Below, one piece after another: positions 35,944-45,860 of a stretch of DNA of 64,000 nt. The notes beneath the pieces are model-generated. The model had not been told where the DNA came from and ran no database searches. It saw only the letters and a list, made by a program, of their open reading frames with translations. Source of the DNA: an uncultured Roseovarius sp. (GTDB taxonomy: Bacteria; Pseudomonadota; Alphaproteobacteria; Rhodobacterales; Rhodobacteraceae); the NCBI RefSeq assembly GCF_913057115.1, contig NZ_CAJXNN010000017.1, forward strand, positions 1 through 64,000. Direction: 5' to 3'. The position numbers and the translations under genes were made by a program. The number at the start of each line of letters is the position of its first letter. Position 1 is the stretch's first letter.

Positions 35944-36582
35944 ATGACGCGGCGCGGCCTTTTGATCATCCTCAGCTCGCCTTCGGGGGCGGGCAAATCC
36001 ACCCTGACCCGGCGCTTGCGCGATTGGGATTCATCCTTGAGTTTTTCGGTCTCGGCCACCACCCGCACCCCGCGCGAGGGCGAAGTGGACGGCAAGGATT
36101 ATCACTTCATGTCTCAGTCGGAATTCCAACGGCAGGTGGCCGATGGCGGCATGTTGGAACACGCCCATGTCTTCGGCAATTTCTATGGCTCGCCGCGTGG
36201 TCCGGTGGAGGAGGCGATCAACCAGGGCAATGACGTGCTTTTTGACATCGACTGGCAAGGCGCGCAGCAAATCCAGAACTCGGCCCTTGGGCAACATACC
36301 CTGTCGATCTTCATCCTGCCGCCCTCGATTCGCGAATTGCACCGGCGCTTGGTGACGCGCGGACAGGACAGTGACGAGGTGATCGCCAAGCGGATGCGCA
36401 AAAGCTGGGACGAAATCAGTCATTGGGCGGAATACGACTATGTCCTCGTCAATGACGATCTGGAGGCCACCGATAAACGGTTGAAAACCATCGTTGAGGC
36501 GGCACGCCTCAAACGCTTGCAACAACCGGGGCTGAATGCCCATGTCAAAGCCCTGCATTCTGAGTTCGAGGAAACCCAATGA
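35944..36582 (+). CDS. gmk: Guanylate kinase
   Basis: 212-residue kinase that phosphorylates GMP to GDP. It has the P-loop [10 protein letters not shown] (about 11-20), the GMP-binding region [19 protein letters not shown] (about 37-55), and the LID segment [23 protein letters not shown] (about 147-169). It overlaps the next gene by 4 bp (ATGA). Confidence 0.96.
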   Translation: MTRRGLLIILSSPSGAGKSTLTRRLRDWDSSLSFSVSATTRTPREGEVDGKDYHFMSQSEFQRQVADGGMLEHAHVFGNFYGSPRGPVEEAINQGNDVLFDIDWQGAQQIQNSALGQHTLSIFILPPSIRELHRRLVTRGQDSDEVIAKRMRKSWDEISHWAEYDYVLVNDDLEATDKRLKTIVEAARLKRLQQPGLNAHVKALHSEFEETQ

Positions 36583-37100
36583 CCCTTTACATGCTGGATG
36601 GCCATAGCCCGAAAATCGCCCGCGACACATGGATTGCGCCTGATGCCAACCTGATTGGCAAGGTGGTGGTTGAGGAGGCCGCCTCGGTCTGGTTCGGCTG
36701 CACGCTGCGCGGCGACAACGAGGAGATATTGATCGGCGCGGGCAGCAACGTGCAGGAAAATACCGTCATGCACACCGATATGGGCTATCCGCTTGTCATC
36801 GGGGCGGGCTGCACCATTGGGCACAAGGCGATGCTGCACGGCTGTACCTTGGGTGAAAACACCCTGATCGGCATGGGCGCAACCGTTTTGAACGGCGCCA
36901 AGATTGGCAAGAACTGCCTGATTGGCGCCGGGGCCTTGGTGACCGAAGGCAAGGAAATCCCCGATGGCAGCCTTGTGATGGGCGCACCCGGCAAGGTGGT
37001 GCGCGCGCTGGACGAAAAGGCAATCGCGGGCCTGCGCGCCTCGGCCCTGCATTATCAGGAAAACATGCGTCGCTTCCGCGACGGATTACAGGCGATTTAA
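36579..37100 (+). CDS. Gamma-class carbonic anhydrase family protein
   Basis: 173-residue left-handed beta-helix protein with hexapeptide repeats ([42 protein letters not shown]). The three zinc histidines are in positions typical of the family (VMH, IGH, LHG). Members hydrate CO2 or lack activity; E. coli YrdA and PaaY are relatives. It is coupled to gmk by an overlap and ends six bp before phoR. Confidence 0.9.
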   Translation: MTLYMLDGHSPKIARDTWIAPDANLIGKVVVEEAASVWFGCTLRGDNEEILIGAGSNVQENTVMHTDMGYPLVIGAGCTIGHKAMLHGCTLGENTLIGMGATVLNGAKIGKNCLIGAGALVTEGKEIPDGSLVMGAPGKVVRALDEKAIAGLRASALHYQENMRRFRDGLQAI

Positions 37101-37106
37101 CCCGGG

Positions 37107-38159
37107 ATGGATCAATCCACGATCCCCGCGCTGTTGCAGGCCATTCCACTGCCCTCGGTGCTGATCGGCCGGGGGGAGCGGATTCTGGGGGCCAATCAAG
37201 CGGCACTGACACTGCTGGGGCAGGGCATCGTTGGGCGGCATTTCATCACCGCGATCCGCCAGCCCAATGTGCTGGACGCAATTGAAACGACCCTGCGCGA
37301 ACGCGGCCAGCGCAGCGCGCGCTACCTCGGCGCCGACGGAGATCAGGAGACAACCTTCAACGTCACCTGCTCCAAGGTGCAGACCGATCTGGGCAGCGGG
37401 GTTCTGGTCTGTTTCGAGGATGTCACGCATCTTGAAAAGGCAAGCCAGATGCGGCGCGATTTCGTGGCCAACGTCAGCCACGAATTGCGCACGCCGCTGA
37501 CCGCTTTGATGGGGTTTATCGAAACCCTGCAAGGCCCTGCAAAGGGCGATATCGCCGCCACCGAGCGGTTCCTCGGGATCATGGCGGGCGAAGCGGCGCG
37601 GATGGAGCGGCTGGTGCAGGACCTTTTGTCGCTCAGCCGGGTGGAGGCGGATGAACGGGTGCGCCCGACCGACCGGGTCGACCTTGGCGCGGTTCTGCAA
37701 TCCGTGGTGCATTCCATCCGCCCGCTTGGCGAGGAGGCTAAGGTCGAGATCGCGGTCACGCTTCCCGGGGAAACCGTGATCATCCCCGCCGAGGACGATC
37801 AGATCCGGCAGGTGTTCACCAACCTCATCGAAAACGCCATCAAATACGGCGGCAGCGGCAAGACGGTTCATGTCACCCTGCGCACGCATGATCACGCGCC
37901 CTCGCTGCGCGGGCCCGGTGCCGTGGTCGAGGTGCGCGACGAAGGCCCCGGCATAGACCCCATCCACATCCCTCGGCTTACCGAACGCTTTTACCGCGTT
38001 GACAGCCACCGCTCGCGTGAAATGGGCGGCACGGGGCTTGGCTTGGCCATCGTCAAACACATCATCAGCCGCCACCGGGGCCGTCTTCGCATCGAATCGG
38101 AGCCAGGGAAAGGCAGCACGTTTCGGGTGATTCTCCCGCGGGTTGTAACAAACGCCTGA
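37107..38159 (+). CDS. phoR: Phosphate regulon sensor histidine kinase PhoR
   Basis: 350-residue kinase with an N-terminal PAS domain (about 8-105), HisKA with FVANVSHELRTPLTALMGF (about 116-134) and HATPase (VFTNLIENAIKYGG; DEGPGI; GGTGLGLAIVKHI). Unlike E. coli PhoR no membrane helix is visible, a trait of many alphaproteobacterial PhoR. Its position before pst-phoU-phoB supports the assignment to phosphate signalling. Confidence 0.9.
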   Translation: MDQSTIPALLQAIPLPSVLIGRGERILGANQAALTLLGQGIVGRHFITAIRQPNVLDAIETTLRERGQRSARYLGADGDQETTFNVTCSKVQTDLGSGVLVCFEDVTHLEKASQMRRDFVANVSHELRTPLTALMGFIETLQGPAKGDIAATERFLGIMAGEAARMERLVQDLLSLSRVEADERVRPTDRVDLGAVLQSVVHSIRPLGEEAKVEIAVTLPGETVIIPAEDDQIRQVFTNLIENAIKYGGSGKTVHVTLRTHDHAPSLRGPGAVVEVRDEGPGIDPIHIPRLTERFYRVDSHRSREMGGTGLGLAIVKHIISRHRGRLRIESEPGKGSTFRVILPRVVTNA

Positions 38160-38244
38160 CCACGCTTCACCACAGCCAAAAATGGACAAATTTCCCAGTT
38201 GTCTAATGGCCCGGTTTTCTTGGGTTTTAGCATCTTCTTTCAGC

Positions 38245-38262
38245 CTGTCATAAAACCGTTAC
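38245..38262 (+). promoter_or_regulatory. Pho box upstream of pstS
   Basis: CTGTCATAAAACCGTTAC closely follows the PhoB consensus of two CTGTCA-type 7-mers separated by an AT-rich 4-mer. It lies about 95 bp before the pstS start. Control by PhoB under phosphate limitation is expected. Confidence 0.8.
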
Positions 38263-38356
38263 AAAACTTTAACAAAAGGGTCGCGAAACGCGCCTAGCAG
38301 GCAGGGCGAGGCCATCGAGACCGGTGGCTGAAACCAGAAAAACTCAGGAGCTCTAC

Positions 38357-39397
38357 ATGTCCTTTCTGAAACTCACCGCGTCCGCGACTGCCATCGCAGC
38401 GCTTTCCACCACCGCCGCTTTCGCCCGTGACAACGTGCAGGTTGCCGGTTCGTCGACCGTTCTGCCCTACGCGTCGATCGTGGCCGAACTCTTCGGCGAC
38501 AACACCGACTTCCCGACCCCGGTCGTCGAATCGGGCGGCTCCTCGGCGGGCCTCAAGCGCTTCTGCGAAGGCGTGGGTGAGAACACCATCGACGTGGCCA
38601 ACGCCTCGCGCGCCATCCGCGAAAAAGAAATCAAGGCCTGCGCCGAGAACGGTGTCACCGACATCATCGAAGTGCGCATCGGCTATGACGGCATCGTCTT
38701 TGCCAGCCAACAGTCGGGCCCCGCGTTCACCGCATTCGAGCCGGCTGACATCTACAACGCCATTGGCGCCACCGTCCTGAAAGACGGCGAGTTGGTCGAC
38801 AACCCCCACAACAGCTGGGCCGAGTTCAACGCCGACCTGCCCGATGCCGAGATCGCCATGTTCATCCCCGGCACCAAGCACGGCACCCGTGAAGTCTTCG
38901 AAGAAAAAGTCTTGCTGCAAGGCTGTGAAGACACCGGCGCCGTTGCCGCCATGGAAGAAAAAGGCATGGATGAAGACGCCATCGAAGACGCATGTTTCGA
39001 CGTGCGCCAGGACGGCAAGTCGGTCGACATCGACGGTGACTACACCGAAACTCTGGCCCGCATCGACGCCAACACCAACGGCATCGGCGTGTTCGGTCTC
39101 GCGTTCTACGAGAACAACACCGACAAGCTGAAAGTGGCCACCATGTCGGGCGTGTCGCCTTCGACCGAAACCATCGCCTCGGGCGAATACCCGGTCTCGC
39201 GTCCGCTGTTCTTCTACGTGAAGAAAGCCCACATCGGCGTGATCCCCGGCCTGAAAGAATACGCTCAGTTCTTTACCGCTGACGAGATCGCAGGCCCCGG
39301 TGGTCCGCTGTCGAACTACGGCCTGGTTGCTGACCCGGAACTGGCCAAGACCCAAGCCAAAATCGCTGATGAAGTGACCATGGGCGAAGGCATGTAA
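38357..39397 (+). CDS. pstS: Phosphate ABC transporter substrate-binding protein PstS
   Basis: 346-residue periplasmic phosphate-binding protein. A signal peptide (KLTASATAIAALSTTAAFA) precedes mature DNVQVAGSSTVLPYASIVAE, and phosphate-contact segments VAGSSTVLPY, ESGGSSAGLKRFC and PGTKHGTREVF are visible. The ATG at 38357 follows CAGGAG. The gene starts the pstSCAB-phoU-phoB cluster and ends at a strong hairpin that probably limits expression of the genes below. Confidence 0.94.
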   Translation: MSFLKLTASATAIAALSTTAAFARDNVQVAGSSTVLPYASIVAELFGDNTDFPTPVVESGGSSAGLKRFCEGVGENTIDVANASRAIREKEIKACAENGVTDIIEVRIGYDGIVFASQQSGPAFTAFEPADIYNAIGATVLKDGELVDNPHNSWAEFNADLPDAEIAMFIPGTKHGTREVFEEKVLLQGCEDTGAVAAMEEKGMDEDAIEDACFDVRQDGKSVDIDGDYTETLARIDANTNGIGVFGLAFYENNTDKLKVATMSGVSPSTETIASGEYPVSRPLFFYVKKAHIGVIPGLKEYAQFFTADEIAGPGGPLSNYGLVADPELAKTQAKIADEVTMGEGM

Positions 39398-39415
39398 TCG
39401 AACCGATTACGGTCA

Positions 39416-39444
39416 GGGGGCGGCACATTCCGCCGCCCCCTTTT
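39416..39444 (+). terminator. Terminator/attenuator between pstS and pstC
   Basis: GGGGGCGGC (39416-39424) and GCCGCCCCC (39432-39440) form a 9-bp stem with a 7-nt loop, then TTTT. Such a site commonly makes the binding protein more abundant than the permeases. Confidence 0.8.
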
Positions 39445-39481
39445 CCTTTTAGGACCTTTTCAATAAATCGACGGGGGGCAC

Positions 39482-40954
39482 ATGCCACTTTTCTGGCTTA
39501 TCTTGATCGTGCTTGCGATTGCGGCGGGGGGCTTTCTCCTTGGGCGGCAACGCAGCTTGGCCAGTGCAGGCGGCGATAACCGCGAACTGCACTCCTTGCC
39601 CTCCTACTATGGCTGGAACGTGGCACTTAAGGCGGCGGTTCCGGCAATGCTGCTGATCGTCGTCTGGCTTCTGGTACAGCCGCTCTATGTCGGCTCGACG
39701 GTGTCGTCGATGATTCCCGATCACGCGGTGGATGATAACTCTTCTCGCGGGCTGGTCATGGCCGAGGTGCGCCGCACCGCCGAGGGCCTCGATAATGCAG
39801 TCTCCGAGGGCATCATGACCGAGGATTATGCCCGCGACCTGCGCGCCGACATCACCGATGTCACCCAACGCCTCAAGGATGCGGGCCAGATCGTCACCTC
39901 CGAGGTTACACAGCCGATCCTGAACGCCGCGCAGCGCTTCCGCGTGATGAATGCCGCCGGCAACCTCTACATGTCCATCGCGGCCATCGTGCTGGCCGCC
40001 TTGGGCGCGTTCTGGGGGCTCAAGGAAGCGCATTTCGATTTCCGCGCCCGCAATGTGGTGGAACATGGTATTCGCGCTATCCTCGTCGGCGCGGCCTCCA
40101 TCGCCATCCTGACAACCGTGGGCATCGTGCTCAGCCTCGTCTTCAACACGATCGAGTTCTTCCGCCTCTATCCGGCATGGGATTTCTTCACCGGCCTCAA
40201 CTGGGCGCCCAGCTTCTCTGGCCGGGGCGGCAGTTCAGATCTGGGCGTGATCCCGCTGCTCTGGGGGACCTTCTACATCTCCATCGTCGCGCTTGCCGTG
40301 GCCGTGCCGATCGGGCTGTTCTCGGCGGTTTACCTGTCTGAATACGCCAGCCGCCGGGTTCGGTCCGTCGCCAAACCGATGCTTGAAGTTCTGGCCGGTA
40401 TCCCCACCATCGTCTACGGCCTTTTCGCCTTGCTCACCGTTGGCCCGCTCCTGCTGTCGGTCTTTGGCCGCGATGGGCTTGGCTGGATGCAAGCCGGGAC
40501 CGCCGTTATGACCGCCGGGCTTGTCATGGGCATCATGCTCATTCCCTTCGTAAGCTCGCTGTCGGATGACATCATCAACGCCGTGCCGCAGGCCATGCGC
40601 GATGGCTCCTACGGGCTTGGTGCCACCAAGTCGGAAACCATCCGTCAGGTGGTGCTGCCCGCCGCATTGCCGGGCATCGTGGGGGCCATCCTTCTGGCCG
40701 CTTCACGGGCCATTGGCGAGACCATGATCGTGGTACTCGGGGCCGGGGCCGCCGCGAAACTCGCGCTCAACCCCTTCGAGGCCATGACGACGGTGACCGC
40801 CAAGATCGTGTCACAGCTGACTGGCGACGCCGATTTCGCCAGCCCCGAGGCGCTTGTCGCCTTCGCCCTCGGCATGACCCTCTTTGTCATCACCCTGGGC
40901 CTCAACGTTCTCGCCCTTTACATCGTGCGCAAATACCGGGAGCAGTACGAATGA
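39482..40954 (+). CDS. pstC: Phosphate ABC transporter permease PstC
   Basis: 490-residue permease, about 170 residues longer than E. coli PstC. The extra N-terminal part has helices near 5-25 and 50-72 and a periplasmic-type loop, as in other alphaproteobacteria. The core includes LPAALPGIVGAILLAASRAIGETMIV (about 393-418), the ABC-permease coupling segment. It overlaps pstA by 4 bp. Confidence 0.93.
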   Translation: MPLFWLILIVLAIAAGGFLLGRQRSLASAGGDNRELHSLPSYYGWNVALKAAVPAMLLIVVWLLVQPLYVGSTVSSMIPDHAVDDNSSRGLVMAEVRRTAEGLDNAVSEGIMTEDYARDLRADITDVTQRLKDAGQIVTSEVTQPILNAAQRFRVMNAAGNLYMSIAAIVLAALGAFWGLKEAHFDFRARNVVEHGIRAILVGAASIAILTTVGIVLSLVFNTIEFFRLYPAWDFFTGLNWAPSFSGRGGSSDLGVIPLLWGTFYISIVALAVAVPIGLFSAVYLSEYASRRVRSVAKPMLEVLAGIPTIVYGLFALLTVGPLLLSVFGRDGLGWMQAGTAVMTAGLVMGIMLIPFVSSLSDDIINAVPQAMRDGSYGLGATKSETIRQVVLPAALPGIVGAILLAASRAIGETMIVVLGAGAAAKLALNPFEAMTTVTAKIVSQLTGDADFASPEALVAFALGMTLFVITLGLNVLALYIVRKYREQYE

Positions 40955-42279
40955 CCGACGCATCGCTCAACTCTTCGGACGCCCCGCGCAAAGGGTCGCT
41001 CCATGTGCAGGACGCGCAAACCACGCGCCGCAACCGCGCCGAGGCCCGCTTCAAGGGCTATGGCATCGCCGCCATCCTCGTGGGCCTCTTCTTCCTCGTG
41101 GTGCTCGCGGTCTCTATCGTGCGCTCGGGCGCGCCCGCCTTTACACGCACCGTGGTGGATGTGCAGTTCACCATGAGTTCCGCACAGGTTCAGGCCGCAG
41201 AAAACGAATTGTTCAAGACCAAGGCCTATCAAACCGCCTTCATCGACGCGCTGAAAACCCAGCTTGATGCGCGTGGTATGCAGGTCGAGTTCGACAACGC
41301 GGCCATCGAACGCCTGCTGGGCAAGATCGGTGGCGATCTGCGAACCTTCTACGCCGAAAACCCCGACCAGATCGGGCAGGAGGTCTCGTTCCAGCTTCCG
41401 GCCTCGTCGCGCGTTGATCGCTACCTCAACGGCGACCTGACCCGTGATGACATCGAAGACAGCCGTTTCCTGATGAAAGCCGACCTTGATCTGGTCGATG
41501 CACTGGAAGAGGCCGGGATCATCCGTGGCGCCTTCAACTGGACCTTCATCACCGGCACCGACTCAGGGGTGGATAACCCCGGCGGGGCAGGGCTTGGGGC
41601 CTCCGTGATCGGCTCGTTCTTCATGATGCTGGTGGTTCTGGTCCTGTCGCTGCCCATCGGCGTCGCCGCCTCGATCTATCTCGAGGAATTTGCGCCGCAA
41701 AACAAGTTCACCGACCTGATCGAGGTGAACATCTCGAACCTCGCCGCCGTGCCGTCGATCGTTTTCGGTATCCTTGGCCTTGCGGTCTTCATCCAGTTCA
41801 TGCACCTGCCGCAATCCGCGCCGCTCGTGGGTGGCCTCGTGCTGACGCTGATGACCCTGCCAACGATCATCATCTCGACCCGCGCCTCGCTCAAATCCGT
41901 GCCGCCCTCCATTCGCGACGCGGCCCTTGGGGTCGGGGCCTCGAAAATGCAGGCGGTCTTCCACCACGTCCTGCCGCTCGCGATGCCCGGTATCCTGACC
42001 GGCACCATCATCGGCTTGGCCCAGGCGCTTGGCGAAACCGCGCCGCTACTACTCATCGGCATGGTCGGCTTTGTCGCCCGTGGCTACCCCGACGGCGTCA
42101 TGGCCGGCTTCACCGAAGCCAACTCCGCCATGCCCGCGCAAATCTACACATGGGCCGCCCGCGCCGACGCCAGCTTCTACGAGAAAGCCTGGGGCGGGAT
42201 CATCATCCTGCTGGCCTTCCTGCTCACCATGAATATCATCGCCATCATCCTGCGCCGCCGCTTCGAGCGCCGCTGGTAA
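40951..42279 (+). CDS. pstA: Phosphate ABC transporter permease PstA
   Basis: 442-residue permease with an N-terminal extension of the DUF3333 type (about 1-190, one helix near 35-55), then the PstA core with the coupling motif [31 protein letters not shown] (about 337-367). The long form is normal for Rhodobacteraceae. It is translated in overlap with pstC and 17 bp before pstB. Confidence 0.93.
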   Translation: MTDASLNSSDAPRKGSLHVQDAQTTRRNRAEARFKGYGIAAILVGLFFLVVLAVSIVRSGAPAFTRTVVDVQFTMSSAQVQAAENELFKTKAYQTAFIDALKTQLDARGMQVEFDNAAIERLLGKIGGDLRTFYAENPDQIGQEVSFQLPASSRVDRYLNGDLTRDDIEDSRFLMKADLDLVDALEEAGIIRGAFNWTFITGTDSGVDNPGGAGLGASVIGSFFMMLVVLVLSLPIGVAASIYLEEFAPQNKFTDLIEVNISNLAAVPSIVFGILGLAVFIQFMHLPQSAPLVGGLVLTLMTLPTIIISTRASLKSVPPSIRDAALGVGASKMQAVFHHVLPLAMPGILTGTIIGLAQALGETAPLLLIGMVGFVARGYPDGVMAGFTEANSAMPAQIYTWAARADASFYEKAWGGIIILLAFLLTMNIIAIILRRRFERRW

Positions 42280-42296
42280 TCCGAGGGACAAACCCC

Positions 42297-43094
42297 ATGT
42301 ACGACGCACCAAACCTGGAGAGAACCGTGGCCCAAGACGACATCAAATTCGCCGCCCGCAAGGTGCAGGTCTACTACGGCGACACCCACGCCATCAAAGA
42401 CGTGGATGTCGACATCCAAGACAAGACCGTCACCGCCTTCATCGGTCCCTCGGGCTGCGGCAAGTCGACCTTCCTGCGCTGCCTCAACCGGATGAACGAC
42501 ACCATCGACGTCTGCCGCGTCGAAGGCGATATCAAGCTCGACGGCGAAGACATCTACGACAAGCGCGTCGACCCGGTGCAACTGCGCGCCAAGGTGGGCA
42601 TGGTCTTCCAGAAACCCAACCCTTTCCCCAAGTCGATCTACGACAACGTCGCCTACGGCCCGAAAATCCACGGCATGGCCAAGAACAAGGCCGAACTGGA
42701 CGAGATCGTCGAAAAGGCCCTGCGCCGCGGCGCCATCTGGGACGAGGTGAAAGACCGCCTCGATGCCCCCGGCACCGGCTTGTCGGGCGGTCAGCAACAG
42801 CGGCTCTGCATTGCCCGCGCCGTGGCCACCGAACCCGAAGTGCTGCTGATGGACGAGCCCTGCTCGGCGCTTGACCCGATCGCCACCGCACAGGTCGAGG
42901 AACTGATTGACGAGCTGCGCCAGAACTACTCGGTCGTGATCGTCACCCACTCCATGCAACAGGCTGCACGTGTAAGCCAGAAAACCGCCTTCTTCCACCT
43001 CGGCAACCTCGTCGAATTCGGCGAAACGGGCCATATTTTCACCAACCCCGAGGATGAGCGCACCGAAAGCTACATCACCGGCCGGATCGGCTAA
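42297..43094 (+). CDS. pstB: Phosphate ABC transporter ATP-binding protein PstB
   Basis: 265-residue ATPase with Walker [12 protein letters not shown] (about 48-58), signature [14 protein letters not shown] (about 161-174), Walker [14 protein letters not shown] (about 181-193) and the switch histidine in [33 protein letters not shown] is typical of PstB. The ATG at 42297 is supported by family N-termini. Confidence 0.95.
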   Translation: MYDAPNLERTVAQDDIKFAARKVQVYYGDTHAIKDVDVDIQDKTVTAFIGPSGCGKSTFLRCLNRMNDTIDVCRVEGDIKLDGEDIYDKRVDPVQLRAKVGMVFQKPNPFPKSIYDNVAYGPKIHGMAKNKAELDEIVEKALRRGAIWDEVKDRLDAPGTGLSGGQQQRLCIARAVATEPEVLLMDEPCSALDPIATAQVEELIDELRQNYSVVIVTHSMQQAARVSQKTAFFHLGNLVEFGETGHIFTNPEDERTESYITGRIG

Positions 43095-43105
43095 GGATAT
43101 TTGAG

Positions 43106-43831
43106 ATGAGCACCGACCAACACATCGCATCGGCCTTCGACCGCGACCTCGAAACCATTCAGGCCCAGATCATGAAAATGGGCGGACTGGTCGAAGAGGC
43201 GATCCTCAATGCCGCCAAATCGCTCGAAACCCGCGACGAGGAACTGGCCGAGGAGGTGCGCAAACGCGACAGCGCCATCGACCTGCTCGAAGAACAGATC
43301 AACGAGGAAGCCGCCCGCGTCATCGCCCTGCGCGCGCCCACCGCGATTGACCTGCGCCTGATCCTGTCGGTCATCAAGATTTCCGGCAATCTGGAACGTA
43401 TCGGTGACTACGCCAAGAACATGGCCAAACGCACCACCGTTCTGTCCAGCATGCCGCAAATCAATGGTGCCACCGCCGCCCTGCGCCGCATGGCGCGGGA
43501 AGTCGAACGCATGCTGCGCGATGTGCTGGATGCCTATATCCAACGCGATTCCGATCTGGCACAGGACGTCATGCACCGCGATCACGACGTCGATCAGATG
43601 TACAATGCGCTGTTCCGCGAATTCATCACCTTCATGATGGAAGACCCGCGCAACATCACCCCCTGCATGCACCTGCATTTCATCGCCAAGAACACCGAGC
43701 GCATGGGCGATCACGTGACCTCCATCGCCGAACAGGTGATCTATCTGGTCACCGGCGAAATGCCCGAAGACCCGCGCCCCAAAAGCGACAAGACCTCGCT
43801 GAACCCCGAATACTCCGAGCCCAAGGCGTAA
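43106..43831 (+). CDS. phoU: Phosphate transport regulator PhoU
   Basis: 241-residue helical-bundle protein with two PhoU repeats. Metal-binding motif-like segments KISGNLERIGDYAKNMAKR (about 91-109) and FIAKNTERMGDHVTSIAEQ (about 192-210) are conserved. PhoU links PstSCAB occupancy to PhoR signalling. It is 11 bp after pstB and 18 bp before phoB. Confidence 0.94.
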   Translation: MSTDQHIASAFDRDLETIQAQIMKMGGLVEEAILNAAKSLETRDEELAEEVRKRDSAIDLLEEQINEEAARVIALRAPTAIDLRLILSVIKISGNLERIGDYAKNMAKRTTVLSSMPQINGATAALRRMAREVERMLRDVLDAYIQRDSDLAQDVMHRDHDVDQMYNALFREFITFMMEDPRNITPCMHLHFIAKNTERMGDHVTSIAEQVIYLVTGEMPEDPRPKSDKTSLNPEYSEPKA

Positions 43832-43849
43832 TTCTCAGGAAGTCCAAGC

Positions 43850-44539
43850 ATGTCCTCCGATCAACCCACCGTCCTGCTTGTCGAGGATGAACCGGCCCAA
43901 CGCGAAGTCTTGGCCTATAACTTGGAGGCCGAAGGCTTCCGCGTTTCCCGTGCCGAAAACGGCGAGGAAGCGCTGATGCTCGTCGAGGAGGGCGCGCCCG
44001 ACCTGATCGTGCTGGACTGGATGCTGCCCAATGTCTCTGGCATCGAGGTCTGCCGCCAACTCAAGACCCGCTCCGATACGCGCGGCGTGCCGATCATCAT
44101 GCTCTCGGCCCGCTCCGAGGAGGTGGACCGCGTGCGCGGCTTGGAAACCGGGGCTGACGACTACGTGGTCAAACCCTATTCCGTGGTCGAACTCATGGCC
44201 CGCGTCCGCGCCCAACTGCGCCGCTCCCGGCCCAGCACCGTGGGCGAACGTCTGGAATACGAAGATATCGTGCTCGATTCCGAAACCCACCGCGTCACCC
44301 GCGACGGCAAGGATCTCAAGCTCGGCCCGACCGAATTTCGCCTGCTGTCGACCTTCATGGAAAAACCGGGCCGCGTCTGGAGCCGCGAACAATTGCTCGA
44401 TCGCGTCTGGGGCCGCGACATCTATGTCGATACCCGCACCGTCGATGTCCATATCGGACGGCTGCGCAAAGCGCTCAGCAAACACGGCGGGGCCGACCCC
44501 CTGCGCACCGTGCGCGGCGCTGGCTACGCCTTGGGATAG
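43850..44539 (+). CDS. phoB: Phosphate regulon response regulator PhoB
   Basis: 229-residue OmpR-family regulator with a receiver (phospho-acceptor Asp in LIVLDWMLP at about 54; KPYS lysine near 106) and a C-terminal winged helix (LGPTEFRLLSTFMEKPGRVWSREQLLDRVWG; YVDTRTVDVHIGRLRKAL). It binds Pho boxes such as the one at 38245. It is the last gene of the cluster and is followed by palindrome cluster 2. Confidence 0.95.
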   Translation: MSSDQPTVLLVEDEPAQREVLAYNLEAEGFRVSRAENGEEALMLVEEGAPDLIVLDWMLPNVSGIEVCRQLKTRSDTRGVPIIMLSARSEEVDRVRGLETGADDYVVKPYSVVELMARVRAQLRRSRPSTVGERLEYEDIVLDSETHRVTRDGKDLKLGPTEFRLLSTFMEKPGRVWSREQLLDRVWGRDIYVDTRTVDVHIGRLRKALSKHGGADPLRTVRGAGYALG

Positions 44540-44541
44540 GA

Positions 44542-44632
44542 TTTCGTACGACTCGTACGAAGGTCCGTCATGCCGTGTGGATTCTCGTACGAAACCCTTT
44601 GGGTAGGCGTACGACTCGTACGAAAACGCGCT
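44542..44632. repeat. TTCGTACGA palindrome cluster 2, after phoB
   Basis: Three groups: TTTCGTACGACTCGTACGAA (44542-44561), TCTCGTACGAAAC (about 44583-44595) and GCGTACGACTCGTACGAAAA (44608-44627). Paired copies repeat CGTACGA with a 9-bp period. The last group with its flank matches cluster 1. Together with the 3' element at 44763-44824 it makes up most of the 307-bp gap between phoB and the convergent LysR gene, in which I see no gene. Confidence 0.85.
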
Positions 44633-44762
44633 GACATGAATACTTCGGCAAAACTGCATAACTGGCGCGCGCCAGCATATGACTTTTTCGCAAATGCTCC
44701 TTACGGACCTCTCATGATCTGCCTTGGGGATTGGGTATTCTTGCCAAGAAAAGCCGAAGCTA

Positions 44763-44824
44763 TTCATCTTTCCAAAAATACTCTGGGGGAGGCGCCCGCA
44801 GGGCGGCGGGGGCAAAGCCCCCAA
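44763..44824 (-). repeat. 3' element copy B (downstream of the LysR gene)
   Basis: On the minus strand, after the LysR gene stop, a GGGGGC-TTT-GCCCCC hairpin (44808-44822 on plus) is followed by GCGCCTCCCCCAGAGTATTT, then TTGGA and an AAGATGAA tail. The 27 nt at 44763-44789 are identical to copy A, as is the 18-nt hairpin block at 44807-44824. Confidence 0.8.
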
Positions 44825-44846
44825 AAAAATCCACCACCTCAATCCC

Positions 44847-45755
44847 TTAGCGGGGCAGGGGGTCTTCATCCTCGGTTTGGGTTGCCAGCCAATCGCGGAA
44901 CTTTACCAAAGCCGCATCGCGGGATTTCTCCACCGGCCAGACAAGGTGATAGGCCCCGGGGCTTTGCGTCGGCCCGCCCCAAGCGCGCACAAGCCGCCCA
45001 GTGGCCAAATCCTGCTCGGCCAGATAGTCGGGCAGAAGCGCCACGCCCAAGCCATGCAAGGCCGCCTGCGTGATGGTCGAAAACTGGTCATAGATCGTGC
45101 CGGTCACCTGCACGCCCTCGATACCATGGGCGGCAAACCACGCGGGCCAGGCCTCGGGCCGGGTTTCGATATGTAGAAGCGGCAGGCGCAGCAGGTCTTT
45201 CGGCTCGCCCGGGCTGAAATCGCGCCGCAACTCGGGCGCACAAACCGCCACCACCGCCTCGGATTTCAGGCGCATGGCCTGCGTGCCGGGCCAATCGGCT
45301 TGGCCAAAATGTATAGCTGCATCAAAGCCTTCTGAGGCAAAGTTAAACGGCTTTAGCCGGGTGGACAGGTTGATCGTGACCTCCGGATGCCGCCGCGCGA
45401 AATCGGCCAGGCGCGGCACCAGCCAGCGCATCCCGAAGGTGGGCAGAATAGCCAGATCAAGGCTACCGCCCGCCGGGTTCACCGTCAGTTTCATCGAGGC
45501 CTGTGAGATTTTCTGCAAGGCGCCGCGCACCTCGGCGGCATAGTCGCGCGCCTCGGGCGTCAGCCACATGCGACGCCCTTCGCGAATGATTATCTCCACC
45601 CCCAACTGGCTTTCCAGCGTCTGCAACTGGCGGCTTACGGCACTTTGGCTGAGGTTCAGTTCTTCCGCCGCAGCCGTCGCACTTCCCAGACGGTCCAGCG
45701 CTTCCAGCGCGCGCAGCGCAGTGGTTGAGGGCAGGAAGCGGCGGACAGGGGGCAT
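44847..45755 (-). CDS. LysR-family transcriptional regulator (GcvA-like)
   Basis: 302 residues. The N-terminal winged helix reads ALRALEALDRLGSATAAAEELNLSQSAVSRQLQTLE (about 13-48); the C-terminal effector domain starts near residue 95 and has the GcvA-type ILPTFGMRWLVPRLADFARRHPEV segment. It is divergent from gcdH by 105 bp, a position typical of the dedicated activator of glutaryl-CoA dehydrogenase genes. The inducer is probably glutarate or glutaryl-CoA, by analogy only. Confidence 0.88.
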   Translation of the reverse strand: MPPVRRFLPSTTALRALEALDRLGSATAAAEELNLSQSAVSRQLQTLESQLGVEIIIREGRRMWLTPEARDYAAEVRGALQKISQASMKLTVNPAGGSLDLAILPTFGMRWLVPRLADFARRHPEVTINLSTRLKPFNFASEGFDAAIHFGQADWPGTQAMRLKSEAVVAVCAPELRRDFSPGEPKDLLRLPLLHIETRPEAWPAWFAAHGIEGVQVTGTIYDQFSTITQAALHGLGVALLPDYLAEQDLATGRLVRAWGGPTQSPGAYHLVWPVEKSRDAALVKFRDWLATQTEDEDPLPR

Positions 45756-45798
45756 ATATGCGTTTACCTCATAGATGGTTGCAGAATTCGCGATATTT

Positions 45799-45818
45799 CT
45801 TAGCTGAAAGTTAAGCTA
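45799..45818. promoter_or_regulatory. Candidate LysR binding site between LysR gene and gcdH
   Basis: CTTA-N9-TAAG with an overlapping TAGCT-N8-AGCTA forms an imperfect dyad in the 105-bp divergent promoter region. It fits the loose T-N11-A style of LysR sites. Confidence 0.35.
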
Positions 45819-45860
45819 TCGTACAGAAAACACGCAATTTCCGCATAAGGAGTGTGCCGT

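Noticed and set aside
44570-45176. Plus-strand frames crossing palindrome cluster 2 and the 3' element after phoB
   Set aside because: Their translations read repeat DNA and then run antisense to the LysR gene; no conserved protein features.
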